DNA from: Eonycteris spelaea
Taxonomy: Eukaryota; Chordata; Mammalia; Chiroptera; Pteropodidae
Direction: 5' to 3'
Assembly: GCA_003508835.1 (NCBI GenBank)
Contig: PUFA01000211.1
Location: 2,294,001 to 2,358,000, forward strand
DNA: 64,000 bases
Shown here: positions 53,721 to 63,886 of the stretch, piece after piece
Layout: each line of letters starts with the position of its first letter
Position numbering within the stretch: the first letter of the stretch is position 1
Position numbers and translations under genes: made by a program
Notes under the pieces: generated by a model
The model's input: the letters and a program-made list of their open reading frames with translations, nothing else
The model's database searches: none
Told to the model about the DNA's origin: nothing

Positions 53721-55327
53721 GGGGCTCGTCTCTGGCTTTGAGCAGCTGGAGTTGGGAAAAGTTTCAGTGAGACCAGGATGAACCACCCATAAGGTATAAA
53801 ATGCCGAAGTGGAAGACCTGAAGTAGCAATAGAACAGCTGACCACAAGCATGGGTACCATGTCACTTTGGGATGATGCAATAGCCCAAGAAGGCCACAGC
53901 AGACTACATGCTTTAGAGAATAGGACCAAAACAAAGGGAAAGGCTCAGCGGCATGTACAGCAGGTTATGAACATAAAACAAAAAACAAAACTTGTTTAGC
54001 ATCAGGTAGGCCAGTTTTATTACATGACTATTTGGGGCAGAATTGTTTCTGCATAACAATAGAAATGTATTTCTGTAGTCAGCATCTCAGACCTTATGGA
54101 ACATGCCAGGTGGAGTCTGTATCAATACAAGTTCCAGGTCTCATCCTGCAAAAAGCACTGTGTTTTTAGAAATATAGGCTAATATATACTTCTTTATAAC
54201 TTAAAAGCGAGTGGTTTCCCTGTAAGAAACTGTTTTCTTCAGGCGAAAGAAGATAGACTGTACAAAACTCAAACGTGCCTTTGCATTTGTTTCTCAATTA
54301 TTTGAATCTCTGTGGCCACTGAAACACCTCTGTGTGCTAATTCCCCAAACACTGATGCTAAGATTTGAGAATAGAAGTGACACTAAATGAAAGAGTATAA
54401 AAAAATTCAGACAAAGCCAGCAGTCGGACATAGGGACATACTTATTACAGACTTAGCCATAGATCTTTTGTCAAGTAGTAGACAATAAATATCTATTTTC
54501 TTTGTATAAAGGGAACGTGCTTGGTGAGGGGTCTGCTTGGTTCCTGATACTTAAAATTTACTGAATAATTTACTAAGACTAGAGAGATGTTGCCTCTTCC
54601 CCAGTTCCCGGAACTGCCGAGAAAATAGCATTCCCAATGTGTTTGCTTCTAGCTCTGGAAGTCCTTTTTCTCCATTTTAAGGAGGCAGCAGGTGAATAGT
54701 TTTCAAGAAGCTTACTTTTGAGGTTATAAGGACCAAACTGTGATACTAAAGGTATTTGTGATTGCTTAACAATTACTTATTTTAATGCACTTAAAGTTTG
54801 AAATTGGTTCTTTCAAGACATGCTCTCCATTTCTGCCTCTAGAGAAAGAGTCTTTATGCATCATTCTGTGCATTCAAATTAGTTTTGCCTTAACCTTCAG
54901 TGGAACTCCAAACATTGTAGAATTGTTTTTAGTTCTCCAGGAAATTGAGACCTTGTGATCAGGGCCCCGGTTCCTCTCCACATGGCTATGTCGGGCACCA
55001 TGGCTTGTATCAGTACTCTTTAAACTTTTCAGTAAAGCATTTACTGGGCTCATTAAAGGGGTTCCCATGGGGCTTCTATATAGTTGTGTTTTATTTCTTC
55101 ATTGAAAAAAAGAGTTGGGGGAGGGGATATGGTCAATGTAAATATTTGACCAAGCCATGTGTTGGGCACACAAGTGTTCTCTATTATTTCTTACACTTTT
55201 TCAATATATTTGAAGTACTTCTTATTTTAAAAATTAAGTTCAATTTTCCCTTTCTCCCTACTTAGATATTCTTGAGAGTGCTGGTGAAGTGTTTTTATTT
55301 CAACACTTTAACATCATATTCTGGATT
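53721..55327. other. Unassigned stretch
   Basis: AT-rich, no confident repeat, exon or RNA gene. Confidence 0.4.
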
Positions 55328-55445
55328 GGTGCTGTCCAATAGACCACTTGAAATGTAGCTAGTGCAACTGAACAATTGAATTTTCAATTTATTTAAACTT
55401 AATTTAAAGGGCCATATGCGTCTACCATATTGAACAGTTCTAGAA
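55328..55445 (+). mobile_element. hAT-type MITE remnant ('GTCCAATAG' family, internally deleted)
   Basis: 'GGTGCTGTCCAATAGACCAC', 'TTGAAATGTAGCTAGTGCAA', 'AATTTATTTAAACTTAATTT' and 'ATTGAACAGTTCTAGAAGG'. Same family as 12850-13065 but shortened at both the left and middle parts. Confidence 0.7.
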
Positions 55446-56176
55446 GGAAAAGCTGCAGAAACCAGGATATTCCTCCAGTGCCATCAGAGACAGGGCTGTA
55501 TATTCGAATTTGTGTACCATTCCTAGCAAAAATCCTCCTAAAAGGTCTTAGGAGTTAATGAACCAAGTCAAAAATTTACTGAAGGAAATAATATCCTAAA
55601 TATTTATAAACCGTAAGTTTCTTCTTCCCCCATCTTGTACCTGCTGCTTGTCCTTTTCTAAATGAAATGCTTTTCTTTCATCTTGTGTGTGTAAGAGGTG
55701 CTCTCTGGTAGGCACTCATGTTGAACAATGATTAGCTCTTCACTAGGCTTAACTACGCCCTGGTGCCTGAGGTCATCAATCAATGTCATTATGTTTGGAA
55801 GCAGATGGACAATTCAAGAGCAACCTATGGTCCTTAGACAGTTGGCTGGCTGCTGAGTGTTTAATTAGGTCTCAGCAAACACTGGAGTGAGCTCTCATTG
55901 ATAAGCTTAGCTTATTAGAGGCTGGTCTCCTTAACGGTCATGGTGATAAATTATGCTAGTCTGTTGAAAAGAGATGGCTAAAAGGACAATTGTATGTTTA
56001 AATGAAGGGAATTTGTATATGTATTTGGTGGCAGTTGTTTGCTTTGTTCTTAAAGGATAGTCTGGTGTTTAAAAGTAAAAATTCTTGATTTAAGTCCTGG
56101 ATACTAGAAACCACATGACTTGAGGCCTGTTTGGTAACCAGCCTCTTGGGACCACCCTGTAAAATGGAGTAACTCT
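55446..56176. other. Unassigned stretch
   Basis: No dispersed repeat recognised. Contains the candidate regulatory element at 55690-55960. Confidence 0.4.
55690..55960. promoter_or_regulatory. Candidate conserved developmental enhancer
   Basis: Repeat-free with a cluster of homeodomain/SOX/PBX-type words: 'AACAATGATTAG' (55724), 'GTCATCAATCAATGTCATTA' (55772), 'GTTTAATTAGG' (55859) and the near-palindrome 'ATAAGCTTAGCTTAT' (55901-55915). Such dense clusters typify vertebrate non-coding conserved elements, but conservation cannot be measured here. Confidence 0.25.
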
Positions 56177-56753
56177 TGTTTACATGAGAAGGATGTGGTT
56201 AGGAATAAAAGTGGTGATGCAGGTAAATGTGTTTGCTAATGAAGGGGTCCACAATATGCCACTGTGGCAGAAAGATTATTTTGAGCTGAAGGCATTTGAA
56301 AATCAACAGATGCAGGAAGACACTTTCTCCGCACCACCCCTGACTGCCTCTAAGCTGATCCTTCTAAAAGAACTCAACTGATATAAATCCCCCTTTAACT
56401 TCAGGGTGGGAAGTGTGACTCCTGTCACTAAAGATGAGAAATCGCATAAACAGACTTTACTAACACAAACCTTAGCTTCCCCCTAGTTTCCCTTATCTAT
56501 TTTGCATTTATTTCCCACCATTTATTATCTCTTGAAATCTTAACTCCCTCCCCGTGTTAAGATGGTGTATAAGCCCCAAATTCTAGCCACTTCTTCCAGC
56601 CACTTTGAGCCCCAAGCCCCTCTCGGTAGCATACAAACCTTCCCCAATAAACTTTGTTTCTCTTGTTAAACTGTCGTTGTCATTTTAAGTCACAGGCCCC
56701 CACTGATTGAACTTAGCGGGTAGAGAAAAAGTTTCCCCTCCCCAAAACTAACA
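56177..56753 (+). mobile_element. Endogenous-retrovirus-type solo LTR, plus orientation
   Basis: Shows LTR organisation: U3-like region with 'CACAATATGCCACTGTGGC' and 'TTTTGAGCTGAAGGCATTTG', TATA-like 'GTATAAGCC' (56567-56575), poly-A signal AATAAA (56646-56651) followed by 'GTTTCTCTTGTTAAACTGTC', and a CA end near 56753. The same order occurs in reverse at 60125-60703, so both probably derive from one LTR family. No internal retroviral sequence adjoins. Family name not assigned; the 5' boundary is approximate. Confidence 0.65.
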
Positions 56754-56814
56754 GGCGAAGGTGTTATATTTATGATGGTGTTTTGTCGGCGGTGAAAAAT
56801 TACGGCAGTTTTGC

Positions 56815-57000
56815 TGACACAGTTCTCCAGCTTTAACCTGTATCAGAATCTCCTGGGTCCCCAGTTAAACTCTGGCTTCTGCCGCCTCCCCTCTGAAAGC
56901 CTCTGATGCTGTAGGTCTGGGCTGAGGCCGTAGGGGGGGTCTGACACAGAAGGTCAAGGAGGCCACACTTGGAGAAGCACTGCTTCCAGGACCTCTGTAT
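56815..57000 (+). mobile_element. MER5-like hAT MITE remnant
   Basis: 'CTGTATCAGAATCTCCTGGG', 'CCCAGTTAAACTCTGGCTTC', 'CTGATGCTGTAGGTCTGGGC' and 'CCACACTTGGAGAAGCACTG' match MER5-type order ('CATCAGAATCACCTGG...TAGGTCTGGG...CACACTTTGAGAACCACTG'). Confidence 0.75.
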
Positions 57001-59059
57001 CTGAAAAGATCAAAATATGGGGGAGGAGGGTTATGCCCCAGGATGGCCTCACTTTCAATAGTTTCTGGGACTGTATTCTGCATTTCAATTGTAAGTTTAT
57101 TTGAGCGCCTAAATGAAATGGTATGCTCCTTTCAATTTTGCTTTATCTGAATTTGCTAGCCAAACAATAACTTTTTGAAGTTGAATTATGTTAAGGAGAC
57201 ACATATCTTTAAAATATCAAGCTGAAATGGGTTTGCTTTGAAATTCAGGGTTATATCTTAGAACAAAATGGTAACTGAAAATAATTTTTCACATAGACAC
57301 ACCTAGCATTTAAACCCATATATTTATCTATAGGAACAAAATACTAGTTTAGGAGTTACTAAACTTGGATTTTCTTATTAATTCTACTGGGCAGATTGCT
57401 TCCTCTATCCATGAATCCTGTATTCCTTAAGCCTTGGGATTTGTTTAGGAAATGAGAGAAGTACATGGAGATTTAAGTTATATGATTTTTAAAAATCTGT
57501 TAACTTTTAAGAATTGACATTATTTATTTTACATAAAGTGCATCACTTGAATTTTATTTGATTTATTCCCAAACCAAGCATAGGGAAAGTAAGCCGGCCT
57601 AGCATTATTGTCTTTATTTTGCTTGTATTTTACTGCTAAGCACGCCTCTTCTCTCCCTCTGCCCACCCCCCATGCTGCTGGAAAGCTCTGGTCACCATAG
57701 ATGATAAATGAATTTTTCATTTGGTTTTGCTCTTTTGCCTCTTTATCTTCTGTCAACTTTGTCAAATGCTGCCCAGCATGAATCAGAAGTGCTGGCTGAA
57801 CATTTACCCCAGACATTTGAGGTCCTTGGTATGACAGCATTTACATTTGAATGTCGCCTAACACCATAGAAATGATTAGCCATTGACTGTATCATCACAT
57901 CCAAAGTGGGGTAATGGAATGACTTTTTCTGTGTTTTTTATGTTCTGGACCAAAGAGAGAAGGGAAAAGAGGAGGGTGAGAACAAAACAAATTCAGGATA
58001 GACATTATCTGGTGAGGTCTGACAGTTGCCTTAAATAAAAATGAGCTTCGAGAGTGCCCTCAAAACTTCACCTTGAAACAGCCTCTTGTACCATATAAAA
58101 GGTAGGCTTTTGGAATAACCTCTTTTGAACAATAAAAAATTGTAATTCAGTGGCAGAACTTTTTAAAACTTTAAATCTTTTGTATTTAACGTGTTCCCTC
58201 TCGACTTGATACGAGGGAATGCTTTCTGAGAAACTCTCTTCCCACTGACCCTCGTGAGGGCATCTCTTAGTCAGGTCAGCCTCTCCAAGGCCTTCATGTG
58301 GAGAACACTTTTCTCCTTATAAAGTATGTCCAGAACATGTTTCCTTCAGAACCAAGAATTCTCAGGAGCCATGGAATCTCTGACCTCACAGCAGGCCATT
58401 CTGAATAGTATAAAATGGTTGGAAGATGCTGTAGCATGCATATATGGTGATAATACGTGGAGCATAAAAGACGGGGCTCCTGACCATTCAGCTGTACCCT
58501 TAAAGAAGAAATGTAATAGGAAAACGCTACTCTTTTGAATATAATTACTTTAAACCTATATTACCTCCATGTCTGCTTTTCCAAATACTATGTGTCCCTT
58601 CCAAACTGATTCCACCAAAACCACAAATACCTTGGGAAAAATCTCTTGGTTCTCTCATTTCCAGCACGTTGTGGGGCTGTCCCTTCCCAGTCTGCTTCTA
58701 TCCATTTTCCAAAAGGATTGCACTCTGTTGCTTTATACTCTCTATGGCAATTGTCTCATCCTTTTTTACATGGGACTTTGAAAATTGTTTTTTGCCTTTA
58801 TGCAGCAGACCATTTAGAAAGGCCCTTGTACTGGTTAGAAATTTGGTCACTTTGGAAGTTGTCATTCCTATGCAAAAAGCTCCCAACTTTCACAAGAGTT
58901 ATAAATTTTATATTTTGGTTATCCTGGAACTACAGGGGCATTTTTTATAGCTTCTGTTATGTTACGAATAGGTCCCCAGCCAGCCCACAGGGCTATTGAA
59001 TATGTCCCTGAATTATTATACTGATATGTTTTTTCAGGACACCAGAGCAAACATGCAGG
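57001..59059. other. Unassigned stretch
   Basis: About 2 kb, AT-rich, with no confident repeat. Three overlapping plus frames (58569-58999) and minus frames have no recognised domain. Confidence 0.4.
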
Positions 59060-59200
59060 CGTTTGCTTCATATCATCCTTTAATTCTTACATCAAGTCTT
59101 CCAGATAATACTACCATCATTTCATAAGAGTCATGAGCATGTTAAGTACCTTGCTCAAAGCCATATGGCTGGTACTAGAAAATGAAAATTCTAACCAATT
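59060..59200 (-). mobile_element. MIR SINE fragment, reverse orientation
   Basis: 'TCATATCATCCTTTAATTCT', 'ACTACCATCATTTCATAAGA', 'GTTAAGTACCTTGCTCAAAG', 'CCATATGGCTGGTACTAGAA': reverse MIR core. Confidence 0.7.
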
Positions 59201-59689
59201 TCAAAGCTGCTTCTCTTTCCACTGCTTTCCCCAGTCTTTCTTGGATAATGCTTTTTTTGTGGGAAAGAGCCTATGGGAAAACAAAAGGAGGGAAGGTGGA
59301 TTCTCATGAATACAGTCATTTTGAATCTCATATGTCTGCATACAGAGGCTGGCCTTTGTGAGCAGATGTTCCTCAGGTGTTATGAGCTGGAAAGCTGAGG
59401 CTCTTAACCCCAGAAGAGTAGAACCAGGGCTTGAGAACCCGGCAGCACCTGGGTTGTAAACAAGAAACGAAAAGCTTTGTGGCAAAGCTTGACTTAGTCT
59501 TTGAAGACAGATCATCATCTGTCTCCGTAAGAGGCCTGTGCTGGGAATAAGGGGGAAGGCAGGGGAAAGCATACTAGGCTTATTTTTATCAAAATTAGGG
59601 GAGGTGTTTTAAAGGATGCAAAACCCTGATTGGTGGGAGGCTGGCATGGATTTTAGTTGTAGTGGGAATACTAGTCACAAAGCTATTTT
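59201..59689. other. Unassigned stretch
   Basis: A 123-codon minus-strand frame (59201-59572) has no recognised domain. No repeat family identified. Confidence 0.4.
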
Positions 59690-59935
59690 GTCACCTAAGG
59701 AATGACTGGCTACTCTCTCCCCTTAACCCTACCATTCTCTCTCCTGGAGTGGTCACCTCCCACTCCTTCATCACGCACCTCCACCACATCTCTCAGATTT
59801 CACTCTAGGGGGTCACTTCCTCTATTGAGCCCTCCTGGACCCCCAAACCCACTTTCTGGAGCTCCTCCCTTGAGATATCTCTTGGCCCTTATTGTCCACC
59901 TGGTTACCCTTGGTGGAATAGCGATTCAAGACTAG
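59690..59935 (+). mobile_element. Possible L2 LINE fragment
   Basis: Pyrimidine-rich, with 'CAGATTTCACTCTAGGGGGTC', 'ACTTCCTCTATTGAGCCCTC' and 'TTATTGTCCACCTGG', compatible with plus-strand L2 ('...CAAATGTCACCTCCTC...'). Confidence 0.4.
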
Positions 59936-60124
59936 AAAGGGCCAACACTCTCAGGCAAAAGAAGAAATCCGAAAGGCTACATCTTTACATCTTGTCTGTC
60001 TGAGCTCATGTTAATGCTACCACTAAATTTTGTGCAGACTTTTTATTCTCTAACATTGTTCTTTTTTGATTTATGACAAAAATGATTATACCATTATGAA
60101 ATGTTACCATTTTGAGGATGCACC
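59936..60124. other. Unassigned AT-rich stretch
   Basis: No recognised signal. Confidence 0.35.
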
Positions 60125-60703
60125 TGTAGGAAAGGAAAAAGCATATTCTTCCACCCTCTTAGTTTTAGTACCCGGGATCTTTAAATCAAACTGACTGAAG
60201 ACAGATTAGCAGGAGAAAAGGCATATAAATTTTATTTGATTTTAATTGTTTTATAGACACAGGTCTCACAGAAAGGGAAGTAAAAACCCAAAGAAGCAGT
60301 TAAGCCTAAGAGCTTATATACTGTTTTAACAAAGAGCAATAAATTTGTGGAGAACTAACAGGACACAGGAAAAGGGTTTCAAGTTCTAGAGGTGGTAAAT
60401 TGTGGAGAGGTAAGTGTACTGGAGAACATATGGGAGATAAGGGCTATTCCAGTGAGGTGTGTTATGTGGACTCAAATTGTTATCTCCAGTGATAAAATTT
60501 TTCTAGTCTCTTCTTCCTAGTGCAGGAGCGGGAAGAAGGCACACCTTCACAAACGAAAACTTATGCCCTGCCTTTAGGCAGAGAGGAGGAGGCAAAAGAG
60601 CTTTCCTTGTGCCTGCTATTCTCAGTTGCCTTCAGCTCAAAACAGTCCTTCCGGCATATTTTAGAGCAATCTACCCTAATCTGCTTTGTAATCTTGATCA
60701 ACA
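60125..60703 (-). mobile_element. Endogenous-retrovirus-type solo LTR, reverse orientation
   Basis: Read on the minus strand: U3-like 'AAAATATGCCGGAAGGACTG' and 'TTTTGAGCTGAAGGCAACTG', TATA-like signal (plus-strand 60312-60323), poly-A signal (TTTATT at 60231-60236 on the plus strand), and an end reading 'GGAAGAATATGC...CCTACA'. U3 wording is shared with the LTR at 56177. No adjacent internal retroviral sequence. Confidence 0.65.
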
Positions 60704-60967
60704 TTCCTTTTACAAATGAGAAGACTTAGTACCAGAAGGAGTATTCACGGGTCACTGAGGCAGGGCCAAGCCTGGAGCCTCCCTTCTCTTTCTCCGTCAC
60801 TGGCTGGCTGTACCCTTGTAGATGCCGCACACCAGTGCCCAGGAAAGGCCACGCAGGTCCTGCCCCTTTCCCTCCTGTTGCCGTCCCACCAGACTCTGCA
60901 GAGACCCAGTGAGTTACTTCCATGAACTTCAAATAAGAGTAACACTTACCCAAAATGGAACGTGCAC
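60704..60967. other. Unassigned stretch
   Basis: Overlapping short frames on both strands; nothing recognisable. Confidence 0.35.
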
Positions 60968-61121
60968 AGATGAAATTTTTTTTTTTTAATGCCTACAAAC
61001 ACCTGGTCTTCCTAGGTGGTCTCCCATCCAGGTACTAACCAGGCCCGACCCTGCGTATTTCCGAGATCAGATGGGATCGGGCGTGTTCAGAGTGGCATGG
61101 GCGTAAATTGAGATGAAATTT
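60968..61121 (-). mobile_element. Retroposition unit: 5S rRNA copy with A-tail and target-site duplication
   Basis: An 11-bp direct repeat (AGATGAAATTT) lies at 60968-60978 and 61111-61121. Between them are a run of 12 T (an A-tail in the copy's orientation) and a reversed 5S rRNA sequence. In the minus direction the insertion site reads CTT/AAAT, which resembles the L1 endonuclease preference TT/AAAA. Confidence 0.88.
60991..61107 (-). pseudogene. 5S rRNA retropseudogene
   Basis: Reverse complement of nearly full-length 5S rRNA. On the plus strand: 'GCCTACAAACACC' (RNA 3' end), 'GGTCTCCCATCCAGGTACTA', 'ACCAGGCCCGACCCTGCGTA', 'CCGAGATCAGATGGGATCGG' and 'GCGTGTTCAGAGTGGCATGG', ending in a degenerate 5' terminus. 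By eye 85-90% identical to mammalian 5S, with one deletion near the A box and substitutions in both terminal-stem strands. 5S rRNA normally comes from tandem arrays; an isolated copy with an A-tail and target-site duplication is a retropseudogene. Transcription by pol III is possible in principle because the control region is internal, but is unsupported. Confidence 0.95.
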
Positions 61122-61124
61122 AAG

Positions 61125-61330
61125 CAAGATGTGTGTGACCCAGCTATGAGTGAACTTGAGTGCGTTATTGAACCTCTCCGAGCCCATCTATAAAGTTCAT
61201 CCCATCTATTTAAAAAAAAAAAAAGATAATTACATACCACATAGATTCTTTCCAAGAATAAAAAGAAAAAAGAAAAAGAAAAGGTGCCATGCACAGTACC
61301 TAGCACATACAAGCCCCTTCCTAAGTGATA
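61125..61330 (+). mobile_element. MIR SINE, with A-rich interior
   Basis: 'GTGTGACCCAGCTATGAGTG', 'GCGTTATTGAACCTCTCCGA', 'GCCCATCTATAAAGTTCATC', then A-rich sequence (61211-61224, 61259-61282), then 'GTGCCATGCACAGTACCTAG' and 'CACATACAAG'. Plus-orientation MIR core and tail; the 5S copy inserted just upstream of it. Confidence 0.65.
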
Positions 61331-61620
61331 AATTCTATCCCCACCAATACCATGGTGGCAGCTTGGTAAATGCTCTCCCTGAGGCAGCAATATCCATTGG
61401 GAGCTATAGTGGGGGTGCAGTGGAGAGTTGCTCTAATGAACAGGCCTGCCAGCTTCTCTGTGGTCAGGGCACCTTTGAGGAACTTGTTGCATTTCTTTTG
61501 TGTTTGGTGCAAAGAGCCCTCAGCTGCTCCATTCATGACAGACCTCCATGCCCTCGTGTAAAAGTGTTTAATTAAAGCTGCAGTCCTTTCTTAATTTATC
61601 CAATTTTTTGGCTCCTGTGG
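61331..61620. other. Unassigned stretch
   Basis: A 141-codon frame (61150-61575) starts in the MIR and is not accepted as a gene. Nothing else recognised. Confidence 0.4.
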
Positions 61621-61653
61621 AAATTTGTGCTTCTCTCAAATTTGTGCTTCTCT
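61621..61653. repeat. 17-bp-offset direct duplication
   Basis: AAATTTGTGCTTCTCT occurs at 61621-61636 and 61638-61653 without mismatch, immediately before a reversed L2. Confidence 0.9.
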
Positions 61654-61654
61654 A

Positions 61655-62260
61655 ATTCAACATTTACTGAGCATCTGATGGGTGCTGAATATGTTACTAA
61701 ACATCAAAGAAGAATGCAGAGAGGAGCAAGCATGGTTTTTATTTTCAAGGAGCCCACTGCTGTGGGGGGGACAGTGACAGAGGTTCTAGGATGTGGCTAC
61801 AGAGTGTTCTGGGGTCCAGAAGGAGGGGGGTTTGCTTGGCAGTTGGGAGTTGATGGAGGAAGGTGCTGGGAGAGCTGGTCCTTTACAGGTGGGAACAGGT
61901 TTGAATAGACAGAGGCACAGGGGCTGGGAGTAGCAGCGGGCAGGGGGAGGATGGCAGGAAGTACGAGGCCTAAACCCTTCTGATTTGCCAGGAATATTGA
62001 GTCATATCAGGAGAACAGAGAGTGAGAAGGGAAGTGGAACTGGGAAAATGGGCTGGAATGAAATCAGAGAGAACTGTGACTAGCATGCTCAGAATTTGGA
62101 CTTGGCATTTTTAGGAATGTTGAAATATAACACAGCTATGTCAGCAGTGTCAGATGACTTAAAAGGAAAACCATGAAAAGCCGTTGTAGCAGTCCAGGTG
62201 AGAAATAATGTGGGTGTGACAGTGAAAGAGGAACCGTGATAGAGACATTGTCTCTGACCT
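61655..62260 (-). mobile_element. L2 LINE, about 0.6 kb, reverse orientation
   Basis: 'CAACATTTACTGAGCATCTG', 'ATGGGTGCTGAATATGTTAC', 'TTTCAAGGAGCCCACTG', 'GAATTTGGACTTGGCATTTT' and 'TTGTAGCAGTCCAGGTGAGA' mirror the reversed L2 from 3' end inward. No coding potential remains. Confidence 0.7.
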
Positions 62261-62497
62261 CCAACCCACCACCTGAGACGGATGATCCGGAGGACATTCT
62301 GATTTCCAGTTGTTGGGAACATTTGGTTAACTGCTGAGTTGGGCGAGTTGCAAATCTCTGTGTAGGCACTTTCTGTAGCCTCCAACAGCAACTTCTAGGA
62401 TAGAGCAGAGCAGTACTTTAATGTAGGGCTCCCCCAGGGTCCAGATTTGTGTCCTCTGGGTTATAACTTTATACATTTTAGAGCTGGAGGGACAGAT
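62261..62497. other. Unassigned stretch
   Basis: No recognised repeat or gene beyond possible decayed L2. Confidence 0.35.
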
Positions 62498-62520
62498 GGA
62501 GCGCCCCCAAGGGGGACATG
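62498..62520 (-). promoter_or_regulatory. CTCF-like motif
   Basis: The minus strand reads CCCCCTTGGGGGCGCTCC, matching the CTCF core block GGGGGCGCT with a partial match in the upstream CC-rich block. The C5-AA-G5 centre is also palindromic. Single-motif evidence only. Confidence 0.35.
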
Positions 62521-62534
62521 CCCCTGGCTTCCAG

Positions 62535-62680
62535 GAGAGAAGAAATAGATGGTTCTCATCTTACAGGCTAGGCTCCTGACTAAGGCTTTAGGAGGATAAG
62601 TGGCTGCCTCAATGCCACACAGCTATGAGTACGTGGGGGTCACAGTAGGGCTTTGTCCTGTGCAGTGAACTCTAATTGAG
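62535..62680 (-). mobile_element. MIR SINE fragment, reverse orientation
   Basis: 'ATGGTTCTCATCTTACAGGC', 'GGATAAGTGGCTGCCTCAAT' and 'GCCACACAGCTATGAGTACG' follow reverse MIR core. Confidence 0.55.
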
Positions 62681-63434
62681 CTGTGAAGAGTTTGGCTTCT
62701 ACAACAGGATTGAAGCAGGGGAGTATTCTGTTACTTGAAGGTTATAAATGTGTTACTCAGCCTCTGTTTGCCCAGCCCACACTGTTCGAACAGTAGGGTT
62801 GGGTGTATGGATGTGGTGAATGTAGTATGACCTTTGACTTCTCAAGATGGGACTACAGACCCTTTCCCTCTGAGGCTTTGTTCCCATATGGGACAAGTGG
62901 CTTTGCCACAAAGAGGGCATTGTCCCTAAGGTCCCAGGGCAGGACTTGGCTGAGAACTAGTGCTGTGTAGTGTCAAATTCCTCATGCCACCTACCCCCCC
63001 ATGTCCAGGAAATTCAAAGGCAGACACGTCATGGAACAAGTTTTGTCAGAAGCAAGATGGCACAGGGTCTTAGAACATCTCAGGCCCTTCCTCTGCTGCT
63101 GCTGAGGACACACCATTTCTCCTGGGGTGGAGGAAAACCACTTATTGCTCGCCCAAGCCAGCATATCCTCTCATCGTGGACCTGTTTCTTGAAAATCCCT
63201 TCCCAGTTGCAGGCTCTGTGACCCTTTGTTTAGTTGGCTGCTGTTGTTTGGTTGAATATAGCACAGAGGGGTTTCCTGATTTGGTGGAGAAGGAGAGAGC
63301 TAATTTTAACTGCGTTATGTCACATCAAGTTCGAATCTTGTTTTTATTGTAATCTCCATTAAAAAATAGAAACCAGGAGTAATCCAAGCGACTTGTGTTC
63401 TCTAGAGGCAACATAGTAAAACCCAGAGTGCCCC
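62681..63434. other. Unassigned stretch
   Basis: A tRNA B-box-like word (AGTTCGAATCT, 63329-63339) followed by a short T run occurs without a matching A box. No gene or repeat called. Confidence 0.4.
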
Positions 63435-63530
63435 AGGCTTGGAAATCGTGTCTGGCTTTTGCCACCACCTAACTCTGTGACCTTATTTTCCCCTTCAGTA
63501 AAAGGAGCAAGTTGGGCGAGGTTCAGCGTC
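63435..63530 (+). mobile_element. MIR SINE core fragment
   Basis: 'CTTGGAAATCGTGTCTGGCT', 'TTGCCACCACCTAACTCTGTG', 'ACCTTATTTTCCCCTTCAGT' and 'AAAAGGAGCAAG': MIR core in plus orientation. Confidence 0.65.
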
Positions 63531-63842
63531 TACAGGCTGGCAGTGTGTGGCCAGACCCTGACCTGAGTCATGTTTTGTGTGACCTAGACAGTGTTTTATT
63601 TTCTAATTGAATTTAAAGGCCTTTAAACTGGGCAAACACTTGGTGATTTGCCACAGGCCCCGCCTCTCACACCAGGTCAATTTGGCACATTTCTTCTCTG
63701 CCTGGAATTAGACTCCACCAGTCCTGGTGGGTATTCCTTTCAACTGAAATAGTCTGAGAATTGAATTTCTTTGCAATTTCAGGTGTTTTATGCCTCTGCT
63801 GGCCTGGTCCTTTGGGCATTGGAAGAACTACTTTCTTCAATG

Positions 63843-63845
<3 letters not shown>
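63531..63845. other. Unassigned stretch
   Basis: No recognised repeat, exon or RNA gene. Confidence 0.4.

Positions 63846-63885
<40 letters not shown>
63846..63885. repeat. (CA)n microsatellite
   Basis: About 20 uninterrupted CA units. Confidence 0.98.

Positions 63886-63886
<1 letters not shown>

Noticed and set aside
61150..61575. 141-codon open frame, plus strand
   Set aside because: Begins within a MIR and passes through its A-rich interior, encoding a poly-lysine patch. No domain.
63329..63345. tRNA B-box-like word followed by a T run
   Set aside because: No A box at the right distance and no cloverleaf could be folded.
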